DNA of 64,000 nt from CAJPPJ01 sp963536495 (GTDB taxonomy: Bacteria > Bacillota_I > Bacilli_A > RF39 > UBA660): positions 1 through 64,000 of the forward strand of contig CAUTAF010000004.1 in the NCBI GenBank assembly GCA_963536495.1, written 5' to 3'. The notes beneath the pieces were generated by a model. That model worked only from the letters and a program-made list of their open reading frames with translations. It made no database searches and was not told the origin of the DNA. Shown here one piece after another: positions 31,062 through 39,647 of the stretch (position 1 is the stretch's first letter; each line of letters opens with the position of its first letter). The position numbers and the translations under genes were made by a program.

Positions 31062-32852
31062 TTATATACTTTCTTTAATAAGAAGATTTAGTTTGTCATT
31101 TACAAAAAATATTTCATTAAAGTTATTACTCAAATTAACAGCACTTGAAATTTGTAAAAATTCTTTCTTTTGAGTAGGTTTAATAAGATTTTTCTTTTTA
31201 TCTACATCTATTATTTCTTTGATTTTATATCTGAAAAAACTTTTTATTATTTCCTTAGTTGTCCTATCATTATCAATTATAACACAATCCATAATGATTG
31301 TTGCTATTTCTTCTTTATAACTACTAAACAATTCATTATTTTCAGTAAAGTTTCTGTATTCCTTTACTAAATCATCTGTTTCTGAGTTGTTTTTTATAAA
31401 GTTCACTGTCTTATTAAACAAATCACTCCTTGAAATCAAAGATACTTCATCTTCAAACAAAGAAATATAATAAGGATTATTGAGTAATACTTTTATTACT
31501 TTTAACTCTATTTCATTTATGCTTTTTTTATCTATTGAGTGTTCTTCTAATGTTTCAAAATTAAACTTAGAATTATTATTTGTTATCAAAGTTTTTCTTA
31601 AAACTTCAATGCTCACTTTCACTTTTTCAGACAATTTTTGGAGATAAAGTTCTTTTTCTACTTCTTCTGTTAAAACAGAAAAGAAGTCTATGAAACTCTT
31701 TATAAAGTTATCTTTTGCAATGATATTGTTTTCAATATCATATTCTTTTATATGAGTATTATAAATAAAGTCAAAAGCCTCTATTGAAGACTTAACTTTT
31801 TCTAAAAACTTCTCTCTTCCTAGAGTTCTTAAAAAATCATCAGGGTCTTTTGTTTCAATGTATTCAATAACTTTTATATTAAAGCCTTGTGATTTTAATA
31901 AAAGTATTGCCTTTTCTGTTGCTAATACTCCTGCATTATCATTGTCAAAACATAATAAAACATTATTTGAATACTTTTTTAATAGTTTAGCTTGTTCTAA
32001 TGTTAAAGCTGTTCCTAATGGAGCAACACAAGTATCAAAATTATAATTTCTTGCTGTTAAAACATCTATATAACCCTCCATAAGAATAGAGTAATTCTTA
32101 TTTTTTATATTATAACCTTGTTCTATACCGAATAGGTTATAACTTTTCTTAAATATAGGTGTATCAGGTGAATTTATGTATTTAGGTACTGTTGCGTCTT
32201 TTTCTAAAGTTCTTCCACCAAAGGCTATTATATGATTACTAGCTGAAAATATTGGAAATATAATTCTATTTCTAAAAGTGTCATAGAATTTTCCTTTTTC
32301 ATTTTGTTTAATAAGTCCTAAAACCAACAAATCTTCATCTGTATAACCTTTATTATGAAGATAATCATATAGTTCGCTCCACTTTTGACTAGCATAACCT
32401 ATTTTATGCTTTTTTATCGTATCGGTATCATAACCTCTTTTAGATAAGTATTCTAATGGTTCTCTATGTTCAAAAATATTATCTGTAAAATACTTATGTG
32501 CGTCTTTCATAATAATATAATATTTATCATTTTCTTCAAAAGTATTCTCTTCTAAGTTTATACCTAAATCTATATCATATTTTTTAGAAAGTTCTATTAT
32601 AGATTGTTCAAATCCTATATTTTTACTTTTCATATAGTAGCTTATAGCGTCGCCACCTGTACCACAAACAAAACATTTACATATTTGTTTTTGTGGACTT
32701 ACAAAAAAAGACGGATTAGTGTCATTGTGAAAAGGACATAAACCTTTATAATTCTTACCAGCTTTCTTTAAATCAATATCTTCTTCTATTACTTTAACTA
32801 TATCAATATTACTTAATAGCTTTTCAACAACTTCATCAGCAATTTGGCTCAT
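31062..32852 (-). CDS. dnaG: DNA primase, DnaG family
   Basis: 596 residues from ATG 32852; the in-frame TTG at 32873 precedes the AGGGG site. CHC2 zinc-binding domain: CPFHNDTNPSFFV near residue 39 and CKCFVCGTGGDAI near 60. Catalytic RNA-polymerase domain with FGGRTL, then TOPRIM: LMEGYIDVLTA near 255 (catalytic Glu) and LLCFDNDNAG near 298 (D-x-D). Full bacterial length including a C-terminal helicase-interaction-type region. Lays RNA primers for the DnaB-driven fork. Spacer 30841-30875 of array E, immediately downstream, targets codons of SQGFNIKVIEY in this gene. Confidence 0.92.
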   Translation of the reverse strand: MSQIADEVVEKLLSNIDIVKVIEEDIDLKKAGKNYKGLCPFHNDTNPSFFVSPQKQICKCFVCGTGGDAISYYMKSKNIGFEQSIIELSKKYDIDLGINLEENTFEENDKYYIIMKDAHKYFTDNIFEHREPLEYLSKRGYDTDTIKKHKIGYASQKWSELYDYLHNKGYTDEDLLVLGLIKQNEKGKFYDTFRNRIIFPIFSASNHIIAFGGRTLEKDATVPKYINSPDTPIFKKSYNLFGIEQGYNIKNKNYSILMEGYIDVLTARNYNFDTCVAPLGTALTLEQAKLLKKYSNNVLLCFDNDNAGVLATEKAILLLKSQGFNIKVIEYIETKDPDDFLRTLGREKFLEKVKSSIEAFDFIYNTHIKEYDIENNIIAKDNFIKSFIDFFSVLTEEVEKELYLQKLSEKVKVSIEVLRKTLITNNNSKFNFETLEEHSIDKKSINEIELKVIKVLLNNPYYISLFEDEVSLISRSDLFNKTVNFIKNNSETDDLVKEYRNFTENNELFSSYKEEIATIIMDCVIIDNDRTTKEIIKSFFRYKIKEIIDVDKKKNLIKPTQKKEFLQISSAVNLSNNFNEIFFVNDKLNLLIKESI

Positions 32853-32938
32853 AATATAAAAAACCCCTTTCAAAATTTCGTAACTTTATTCAATCAATCA
32901 ATGAGTATTAACAAGTATCTTTTTGATTTCACAACCAA

Positions 32939-33292
32939 TTATTCTTTATAAGTAGCTAATATTCGTGAGATTTGTGGTTGTGATAATCCCATAAACATAG
33001 AAATATCAACTTGAGTATAACCTCTTTTATAGAACGCAACTATTTGCCTATCTCTATCTTGAAGAGTTGCAAAAACAGGTAATTCTATAAATGTTGTTTC
33101 AATAGTTCCATTTTGGCTAATTGTTTTAATAAAAGTTTTTCCGTCATTAGTCCTTAAAATTCCTACCATTTCATTGTTTTGTTTTTTGTCAAACTTAAAT
33201 TCAACAATAGTGCTTGGGTCTATATAAGGCTTAGTTTTAACAAAATTTTGTTGTAATAATGCTAGTGCATTACTATCTAAAACATTATTCAT
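32939..33292 (-). CDS. Small DNA-binding protein with resolvase-type HTH
   Basis: 117 residues from ATG 33292, behind AAGGGGG; longer frame starts are unsupported. N-terminal beta-rich half (VEFKFDKKQNNEMVGILRT) and a C-terminal helix-turn-helix, RQIVAFYKRGYTQVDISMFM followed by GLSQPQISRIL, like the HTH of resolvases or sigma-4 regions. Likely a transcription regulator of the primase operon or a replication/partition factor. Direct repeats TGTATTGTA / TGTAATGTA at 33334-33353 upstream could be its site. Confidence 0.65.
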   Translation of the reverse strand: MNNVLDSNALALLQQNFVKTKPYIDPSTIVEFKFDKKQNNEMVGILRTNDGKTFIKTISQNGTIETTFIELPVFATLQDRDRQIVAFYKRGYTQVDISMFMGLSQPQISRILATYKE

Positions 33293-33333
33293 AAATTTTT
33301 TCCCCCTTACCATAACATATAACAATCATAATA

Positions 33334-33353
33334 TGTATTGTATATGTAATGTA
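33334..33353. repeat. Direct repeats upstream of the HTH gene
   Basis: TGTATTGTA (33334-33342) and TGTAATGTA (33345-33353) lie 11 bp apart, about one helical turn, 40 bases upstream of the 33292 start. Possible autoregulatory operator. Confidence 0.4.
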
Positions 33354-33416
33354 TATTCATTTGATATTTTCAATTATAACATAGTTATTTATCAAAATCA
33401 AATTTTATTTAGTAAA

Positions 33417-33448
33417 AACAAAGACTTAGCCTTAAACTAAGCCTTTGC
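33417..33448 (-). terminator. Terminator after the 33465-35288 gene
   Basis: CAAAGACTTAG and CTAAGCCTTTG form a stem with one mismatch; on the leftward transcript a TTTTT run follows. Confidence 0.75.
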
Positions 33449-33464
33449 TATATTTACTTTATTT

Positions 33465-35288
33465 TTAAAACTCTTTTTCTTTATCAGATTTTTCTTTGTC
33501 AGTTTTTTCGACTTCTTTCATATTTTCTTTATCATTAGGTATTTTTATTTCATTTTTACCTAATTCAAATCCAAAGATATGTTTTGTTGTAGAAAAACTT
33601 TCGACAAAATCATCTCTTGTCGGTGCTTTGGAAAAACTTTCAGTATTTTTTAGATAATCTTCAGTAAATTTTTTATAAAATTTATCTATTATCTTTTGAT
33701 TAGCACTATCATTAAAATCTTTCTTTTCTTCATCATATAACTTAAATTTTTCGTTTTCATTTAAGTTATTGTTTGCTGTAAGGATAAGTCCTGTATTTTT
33801 TTCTATTTCTCTTTGTATGTCCATTGTTTCGCTCTTTAAATCAGAAGTGAACATTCTCCTTGTAATTCCTAATGCTCTTACATTAGTATGAAAATCTTTA
33901 TCTTTTGCGTCCATTTTTTCAAAATCAATATCAGGAGATACACTTGGTGCTTTTTCTTTGTATTCCTTAAAATCAGTTTCAAATTTATCTTTTATTTTAG
34001 TTTTTCCAAATTCTAATAATTCATTTATCCCTTTTTTATAATCTTCTTCACTTCCATTAGCTAATTCTTCAACTTTTCCGTCAGAATTTAATTTAAGTTC
34101 AAAATAATCACTACTTCTTTCAACTAAAGCTACTTTTTCATCATCATTAAGTGCTAAAACTCTACTTTCGTAAAGACTATCTATTCTATTTTTTACATTA
34201 GGAATTAAATTATCTGTTTTCATATTTTCCACATAATTACCATTTTCTCTACTTCTATTATCAAAATCAGCAAGTGAACGATAAATTATATCATTCTCTA
34301 TTTCTTCAAGTGTTTCTGTTTTTACATTTTCTTCTAATTGTTTGTATAATACCTTGTTTTCTTCTTTTAAATAGTCAATATTTGCATAACTTTCACCTAT
34401 TTTTCTACATTCTAATAGTTCTGAATAATCATCACTCACTAAGTTAAGTGAAATATCGTTTAAAACTTTCTTCTGAAGAATATAATCATTTTTTGCACCT
34501 GAAATCTTTAACTCATATTTTTCATAATTATTTTTGTCAGAAGTAAGGCTGAAATCTCTACTTGTATTAGTTTCTAAATCTTTCAAATCGACTTCTTTTA
34601 GTTCTTTTAATGTTTCTTTACTTATTTTATCTTCTAAAAAATCCACAACTTTATCTTTAAATTCTTCTAAATCTCTTGCAACTATTTTTTCTTCTTTAGC
34701 TGTTTTCTTATTTGTAAATGATACTGAATAGTATTCTTCGTCATTTTTCTTGATGATTTTATAACTATTTTCTGTTCCTTTATATTCTTTAAAAGCATTT
34801 TCAAATTTACTTAAAGCATTTTGAAAGTTTTGAGCCTTATCTTCCATTTCTTTTGTAAAAGTAATAGGTGTTGCTTTTTCAAAAGCATTTTTTATTGTTT
34901 CTCTTATTCCATCATCTTTTTCACTATGTCTTTTTGCTAAAGAATAATAAGCTATATTTTTACTAACTTCATCTAAATCTTCTTTGTTGATTTTATAAAT
35001 ATTTACTTCTGTTTTTGTTAAGTCTATATCTTTCAAAGTGTTATTTTTGTTTTTTTCTCCACTCATCATAGATAAGAAAGTATCAATTTTTTCACTTGAA
35101 TAAAAATCAGATTTATCTGTATTTTTGTCTTTTAATTCGACATAAAAACTTTTGCTTAAAGTATCTCTTATGTTCTGATACATTAAAGTATCTGTATCAA
35201 CCTTTTTTTTGTTTACATCAAAATTAAAAACTTCTATTTTATCCAAAAACATTTTTTTCTTTTCTTCAAATTTAGTTTCTTTTGCCAT
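33465..35288 (-). CDS. Large charged paralogue 1 of the Phe-tail family
   Basis: 607 residues, ends KSDKEKEF. Family modules in order: a beta-strand pair YKIIKKNDEEYYSVSFTNKK near 170, an RDFSLTSDKNNYEKYELKI segment near 245, and DEKVALVERSSDYFELKLNS followed by EEDYKKGINELLEF near 405. These three modules recur in the same order in the next nine genes. No enzyme motif, signal peptide or membrane segment. AAAAAGGAG site. It stands at the 3' end of the array of paralogues with its own terminator and a 258-bp upstream gap. Function unknown. Confidence 0.6.
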   Translation of the reverse strand: MAKETKFEEKKKMFLDKIEVFNFDVNKKKVDTDTLMYQNIRDTLSKSFYVELKDKNTDKSDFYSSEKIDTFLSMMSGEKNKNNTLKDIDLTKTEVNIYKINKEDLDEVSKNIAYYSLAKRHSEKDDGIRETIKNAFEKATPITFTKEMEDKAQNFQNALSKFENAFKEYKGTENSYKIIKKNDEEYYSVSFTNKKTAKEEKIVARDLEEFKDKVVDFLEDKISKETLKELKEVDLKDLETNTSRDFSLTSDKNNYEKYELKISGAKNDYILQKKVLNDISLNLVSDDYSELLECRKIGESYANIDYLKEENKVLYKQLEENVKTETLEEIENDIIYRSLADFDNRSRENGNYVENMKTDNLIPNVKNRIDSLYESRVLALNDDEKVALVERSSDYFELKLNSDGKVEELANGSEEDYKKGINELLEFGKTKIKDKFETDFKEYKEKAPSVSPDIDFEKMDAKDKDFHTNVRALGITRRMFTSDLKSETMDIQREIEKNTGLILTANNNLNENEKFKLYDEEKKDFNDSANQKIIDKFYKKFTEDYLKNTESFSKAPTRDDFVESFSTTKHIFGFELGKNEIKIPNDKENMKEVEKTDKEKSDKEKEF

Positions 35289-35496
35289 TTTTTCTCCTTT
35301 TTAATCCTTTTATTTTATTTTTTTGTTTTTTTTACTCAAAATATTGCAATTTGAAAAATGTTATGATAAAATACATTATCTATATTTTTTCGATATTTCA
35401 AGTAAGAATTTACAAAAATTAGATACTCTTAAAAATTAAATATTCTCAGTTTTCTAATTTTTAAATTGTTTCTACCAAATTAAACCAAACCATTTA

Positions 35497-35532
35497 AAAG
35501 GACTTAATCAAAAAAGTTAAGTCCTTTTTGTT
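35497..35532 (-). terminator. Terminator after the 35547-37700 gene
   Basis: AAAGGACTTAA and TTAAGTCCTTT are perfect 11-bp complements with a 9-base loop and A/T flanks. The rest of the 258-bp gap (35289-35496) shows no gene; a promoter for the 35288 gene must lie here but I see no clear consensus. Confidence 0.75.
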
Positions 35533-35546
35533 TTAACCTTTTTTAC

Positions 35547-37700
35547 TTAAAAATCATACTCTCTATCAGTTCTTTCATCTCTTTGATATGTTCTTTCTTT
35601 TTGATTTTCTTTTCTTTGTTCTTCTTTATAAGAATTTTCTCTTAAATCAGAAACTTTATCGAAATTTACTTTTTCTAGTTTTGCTAAATCAGAAACTTTG
35701 ACTTCTTTAATATGACTTCCTCTTTCGCTAATATAATCATTGATTTTATCAACAAATTGAGATTTTTCTTCATCACTCATATTTTTAACATTTTTAGCGT
35801 CTTCAACAGTAAAGTTTTCTTCTATCATAACAAGAGTAGCTGTATTTTTAACTATACTATCAAAATCTAATGATTTGGCTATATCTTGTCTTATATCACC
35901 TTTCATTTCGTATGACATTTCATTAATAACACTTTCTATTGAAACATCATAACCATATCTTTTATGTTTCTCTTTTCGTCTTTCAAGAGTTTCTAAAACA
36001 TCATTTAAAGAACCCTCTTCAAGAGTTTTTAATACAGCCTCTGCATTAGTTTTATACTCATTTTCATCTTCACTGTAAATTTCATCTACTTTTCCGTAAA
36101 CATTCAAAGAAAGCCCTAATCTACCAGCATTTTTTTCTAAAAATTTTGCTTTATCTTCAAGATTATCTATTTCTTTCTTGAAAGTATCTTTATGTTCATC
36201 TTCAATTATCTTTAAAATATTTGAACTTTGATTTTTCATTTTATTTTCTTCTAAAGTAAGTCCTACTTTTGCAAGTGTTTTACGCATAACTGCTCTATCA
36301 AAATCATCTATATCTTTAACTCTAACATCTTGATACTCAAAAGAAACTTTTTCAATTAAACTATTATTTTCTTTTTCTAAACTTTCTTTGTCAATAAATT
36401 CTATTTCTTTTTTTCCGTCAAATGTTTTTCCAATTATTTCTAATGACTTCTCATTAGTAAGGACAGCTAAAACTTTATTACGATTGTCTTTATCTGCATT
36501 TAATTGATAAAGATTTTTTTCGCCATCTTCTGAAACTTTACTTATATTTAAAGTTAAATTTTTCTCATTTTCATCATTTGTTTTAATTAATTCAAATGCT
36601 GAATTTAATTTAGTGTCAAATTTAAAATTTGATACAGTCAATACCATTCTATTCTTCTTAGTTCTTTCAAAATAATCTTTTATTCTATCAAATTGTTCAT
36701 CATCAGAGTATACATTTTTTAAAAGACTTTCAACATTTTTATTTAATTTATTTGATAATTCCTCTCCAAACTCTCTACCTGTTTTAGAAGTTATTGTTAT
36801 TTCTTGTTCAGGTAAATCATCTGTTTTATATTTTAAATGAAAAGTCTTATTTAAACTTCCCTCTGTATGTTTTATAGAAAGTTCATATTCTGTTTTACCA
36901 AAAGGATTTAAAGAGTTTAATGCCTTATCAATCCTTTTGAAGAAATTCGTTTCATAATCTTGTACTTTATCAAGAGCCATACCTACTTCTAATTTATTTG
37001 TATTAACTTCAGATAAAAGATTGATAGCTTTCTTTTCTTTTTTACTTGTTTTTAAATTATCATCTTGTATGATTTCTGTTAATTCTTTAGCTAAAAACTT
37101 TCTATCATTTTCATCAATACTTTCTATTTTAAATCTATTTTCAGTAAAATATCTCATTTTTTCATCATTTTCATCAGGTGAAAAACTTTGATTAACTATT
37201 TTATTAAGTTCTTTTTCATTAACAAGAAATTCTCTACCTTTTAATTCCCATTCTTTATCTTCAGGTGTTTTTTTCTCAACTTTATTTAAAACATATTCAT
37301 TGATAAAACCATTTATTCCAAGAGCAAGGTCTTTAAACAATGATTTATTTTCAACAGCACCTTTTTGTAATGCGTTACCTACTTTATTTAACACCACATC
37401 AAATACAGCTTTTCCTTTACTTAACATATCCTTATTTTCACTAAAGAAAATCTCTTTTTTTATTTCATCTATTTTTTCATTAGTTTTTTCATCTAATTTT
37501 TTTAGCTGAACTTCTTTTTCGTCAACACTCTTTGGTGCTACTTCAACATAAGATAAATCTTTTAATAAAAAACCAACATATTCTTCAGTTGTAGGTATTT
37601 TACTTATTCCATATTCTTTTGCTCTAATTTCTCTCATTTCTTTATTTTTATCGTAATATTCTCCTAAATCAATAATTGTTCTTGCCAAATTATTGTTCAT
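35547..37700 (-). CDS. Large charged paralogue 2 of the Phe-tail family
   Basis: 717 residues, ends RTDREYDF. N-terminal extension of about 230 residues (ARTIIDLGEYYDKNKEMREI, then a helical region resembling the start of the 45520-47769 protein: both carry a LLKDLSYVE / LLGNLSYVEK motif). The shared modules follow: YELSIKHTEGSLNKTFHLKY near 270, FKFDTKLNSAFELIK near 355 and EDKAKFLEKNAGRLGLSL near 545. GGTGATG site. No known domain. Confidence 0.6.
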   Translation of the reverse strand: MNNNLARTIIDLGEYYDKNKEMREIRAKEYGISKIPTTEEYVGFLLKDLSYVEVAPKSVDEKEVQLKKLDEKTNEKIDEIKKEIFFSENKDMLSKGKAVFDVVLNKVGNALQKGAVENKSLFKDLALGINGFINEYVLNKVEKKTPEDKEWELKGREFLVNEKELNKIVNQSFSPDENDEKMRYFTENRFKIESIDENDRKFLAKELTEIIQDDNLKTSKKEKKAINLLSEVNTNKLEVGMALDKVQDYETNFFKRIDKALNSLNPFGKTEYELSIKHTEGSLNKTFHLKYKTDDLPEQEITITSKTGREFGEELSNKLNKNVESLLKNVYSDDEQFDRIKDYFERTKKNRMVLTVSNFKFDTKLNSAFELIKTNDENEKNLTLNISKVSEDGEKNLYQLNADKDNRNKVLAVLTNEKSLEIIGKTFDGKKEIEFIDKESLEKENNSLIEKVSFEYQDVRVKDIDDFDRAVMRKTLAKVGLTLEENKMKNQSSNILKIIEDEHKDTFKKEIDNLEDKAKFLEKNAGRLGLSLNVYGKVDEIYSEDENEYKTNAEAVLKTLEEGSLNDVLETLERRKEKHKRYGYDVSIESVINEMSYEMKGDIRQDIAKSLDFDSIVKNTATLVMIEENFTVEDAKNVKNMSDEEKSQFVDKINDYISERGSHIKEVKVSDLAKLEKVNFDKVSDLRENSYKEEQRKENQKERTYQRDERTDREYDF

Positions 37701-37714
37701 ACATCATCACCCCT

Positions 37715-39631
37715 TTAAAGTTCCATTTCTTTTTCTTTATTTTTGCTTTTTTCTTTAATTTCTTCTTTTTCTTTTTCTTTAGTTATTTCAATTCTATTAT
37801 CTGAAAACTTTTCATAAGCTGAAGTATCAACAAATCTTCTTAGTTCTTTATAAAAAGTTTTTTCATCAAATGAAACAGTTTCACTTAAATCTTTACTATC
37901 TTCTAAAGCCTTACTTACATATTTGTCTTCATCATAATATCTTTCTCTTATATCTTTTTCATCAATAGATAAAGATATTTGATTTTGCATTATTTTTTCT
38001 TGATAATCATAAAAATGATTATGATTATATTTATAAGATAAATCCAAAATTGCTTGGGTATCAGCGTTTTTTATATCTTCTTCATCTCTTACATAATTTT
38101 CAATAATTTTTTCTTTATCTGACAAAAACTTTTCTTTCTTTTTTTCTAATTCATCAAAAAAATCACTTTTAAGATTTTCTTTATATCCTTTTATAAAATC
38201 TTCAATATTTCCTTTATATTCATCTTCGTTATCACTATTTAATTCCAATATTCTGTTATCTTCAGTAAGGGTTAAGTTAAATTCATCAGCATTTTTTATC
38301 AAAAATTCTTCTTTATCTTTAAGATTATCTACTCTAAGTTGAAATTTTTCGTCTATGCTTTTTTCTAAAAGTTCATTCATATCAGATAGAGTTATTTCAT
38401 CTCTGTAAGAAGAAAGAGTATTGTAATTTTCAACTGCTACCCTATTAAAAATTCCACTTTTTATATCTTTTAAATTTTCAGTTTTAACCTTGTCATCTAA
38501 CAATACTGCGATATTTTTATTTTGTTCTTTAATGAAATCATCATCATAAGTTTTTTCTATGTCATTTTCATAGTAGGCAATACTTTCAAATGCTTTAGCT
38601 GTATTTTTATCAACTAGAGCAAAAGCTAATTTATCAAAATTATTGTCTTCTATCATAACTTCTGAATAACTTTTTCCTGCAAATTCTTCTTTTTCTATTT
38701 TAAGTGAGTATATTTCTTTTGATGTTTCATCAAAAAAATCTTCTTCTGTTTTTTTTCTAAAAGAAAATTTAAAGTTATTTTCAGTTTCTATTGTAAGTTC
38801 TTTTATTTTTTCTCCTTTTAATTCTTCAAGCGATTGGATTTTTTCTTTATTATTTTTTTCGTTTTCTTTAACAAATTCTATAAGTTTATCTCTTAATTCA
38901 AGAAAACTATCACTTTTAAAAGATTTCATATTTTTATGGTTGTCGTTCCTTATGAAATTTAATGAAAATTCTGTTTCTTCATCTTTTTGAGTGATATTCC
39001 CTGTAAAATGGGTTTCATATTCATAACCTTTATCATTTTTTAAACGAACTAATTCAGCAATTTCTTTTACATTGTTTATACTTGCACAAAAATCTCTTGT
39101 TTTTTCTTTTAATTCATCATTTAATTCAATAGGTTTTGCTTTATCATAATATTCTCCAATTTTATCAACAATTAGAGAATTTTTAAAATCTTTCATTCTA
39201 TTATCTTCTTTTATTCTTTGAAAGATATTCATATCTTTTTTATCTTTTTTTTCATTTTCTATGTTTTCTTTATTATCTTCTAAAATTTTATTAATGTCTT
39301 TAGATAAATTTTCAACTTCTTCTTTATCTAAAACTAATAGTGTTACTTCACTTTTACTAAATTTTTCGTAATCATTTTTGTCAATTTTTGAATTAAAACT
39401 TCCTACTTTTATATCGAAAAGTTTAGAAAGACTTCCTGAATAATCTTGATATGTTTCTTCTCCGTCTTCATCTTTTATTTTGGCGATACAGGTTTCTCTT
39501 AAAGTTGCACCTATCTCTCCTAAATTGAAATAAGTGTCCTTATGATAAGGAAATTCTGTTTCTTTTGCATAGACGCAATTATTAGCTAAATCTTCTAAAA
39601 CTTTTTCTTTATCTACATTATAAATTCTCAT
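37715..39631 (-). CDS. Large charged paralogue 3 of the Phe-tail family
   Basis: 638 residues from ATG 39631 (TGGAGTGA site). Ends KEKEMEL, a variant with Leu instead of Phe. Closest relative is the next gene (39648): both share PSTYSNL/FNLGEI-like starts, EYYDKAKPIELN, DKEEFLIKNADEFNLTL and a DYQEKIMQNQ/DYQERLMGNQ segment, so they are a recent duplication. Modules: TGNITQKDEETEFSLNF near 210, FKFSFRKKTEED near 290, and KDKEEFLIKNADEFNLTL near 440. 14-bp gap to the next gene downstream. Function unknown. Confidence 0.6.
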   Translation of the reverse strand: MRIYNVDKEKVLEDLANNCVYAKETEFPYHKDTYFNLGEIGATLRETCIAKIKDEDGEETYQDYSGSLSKLFDIKVGSFNSKIDKNDYEKFSKSEVTLLVLDKEEVENLSKDINKILEDNKENIENEKKDKKDMNIFQRIKEDNRMKDFKNSLIVDKIGEYYDKAKPIELNDELKEKTRDFCASINNVKEIAELVRLKNDKGYEYETHFTGNITQKDEETEFSLNFIRNDNHKNMKSFKSDSFLELRDKLIEFVKENEKNNKEKIQSLEELKGEKIKELTIETENNFKFSFRKKTEEDFFDETSKEIYSLKIEKEEFAGKSYSEVMIEDNNFDKLAFALVDKNTAKAFESIAYYENDIEKTYDDDFIKEQNKNIAVLLDDKVKTENLKDIKSGIFNRVAVENYNTLSSYRDEITLSDMNELLEKSIDEKFQLRVDNLKDKEEFLIKNADEFNLTLTEDNRILELNSDNEDEYKGNIEDFIKGYKENLKSDFFDELEKKKEKFLSDKEKIIENYVRDEEDIKNADTQAILDLSYKYNHNHFYDYQEKIMQNQISLSIDEKDIRERYYDEDKYVSKALEDSKDLSETVSFDEKTFYKELRRFVDTSAYEKFSDNRIEITKEKEKEEIKEKSKNKEKEMEL

Positions 39632-39647
39632 ATTTATCACTCCAGTT

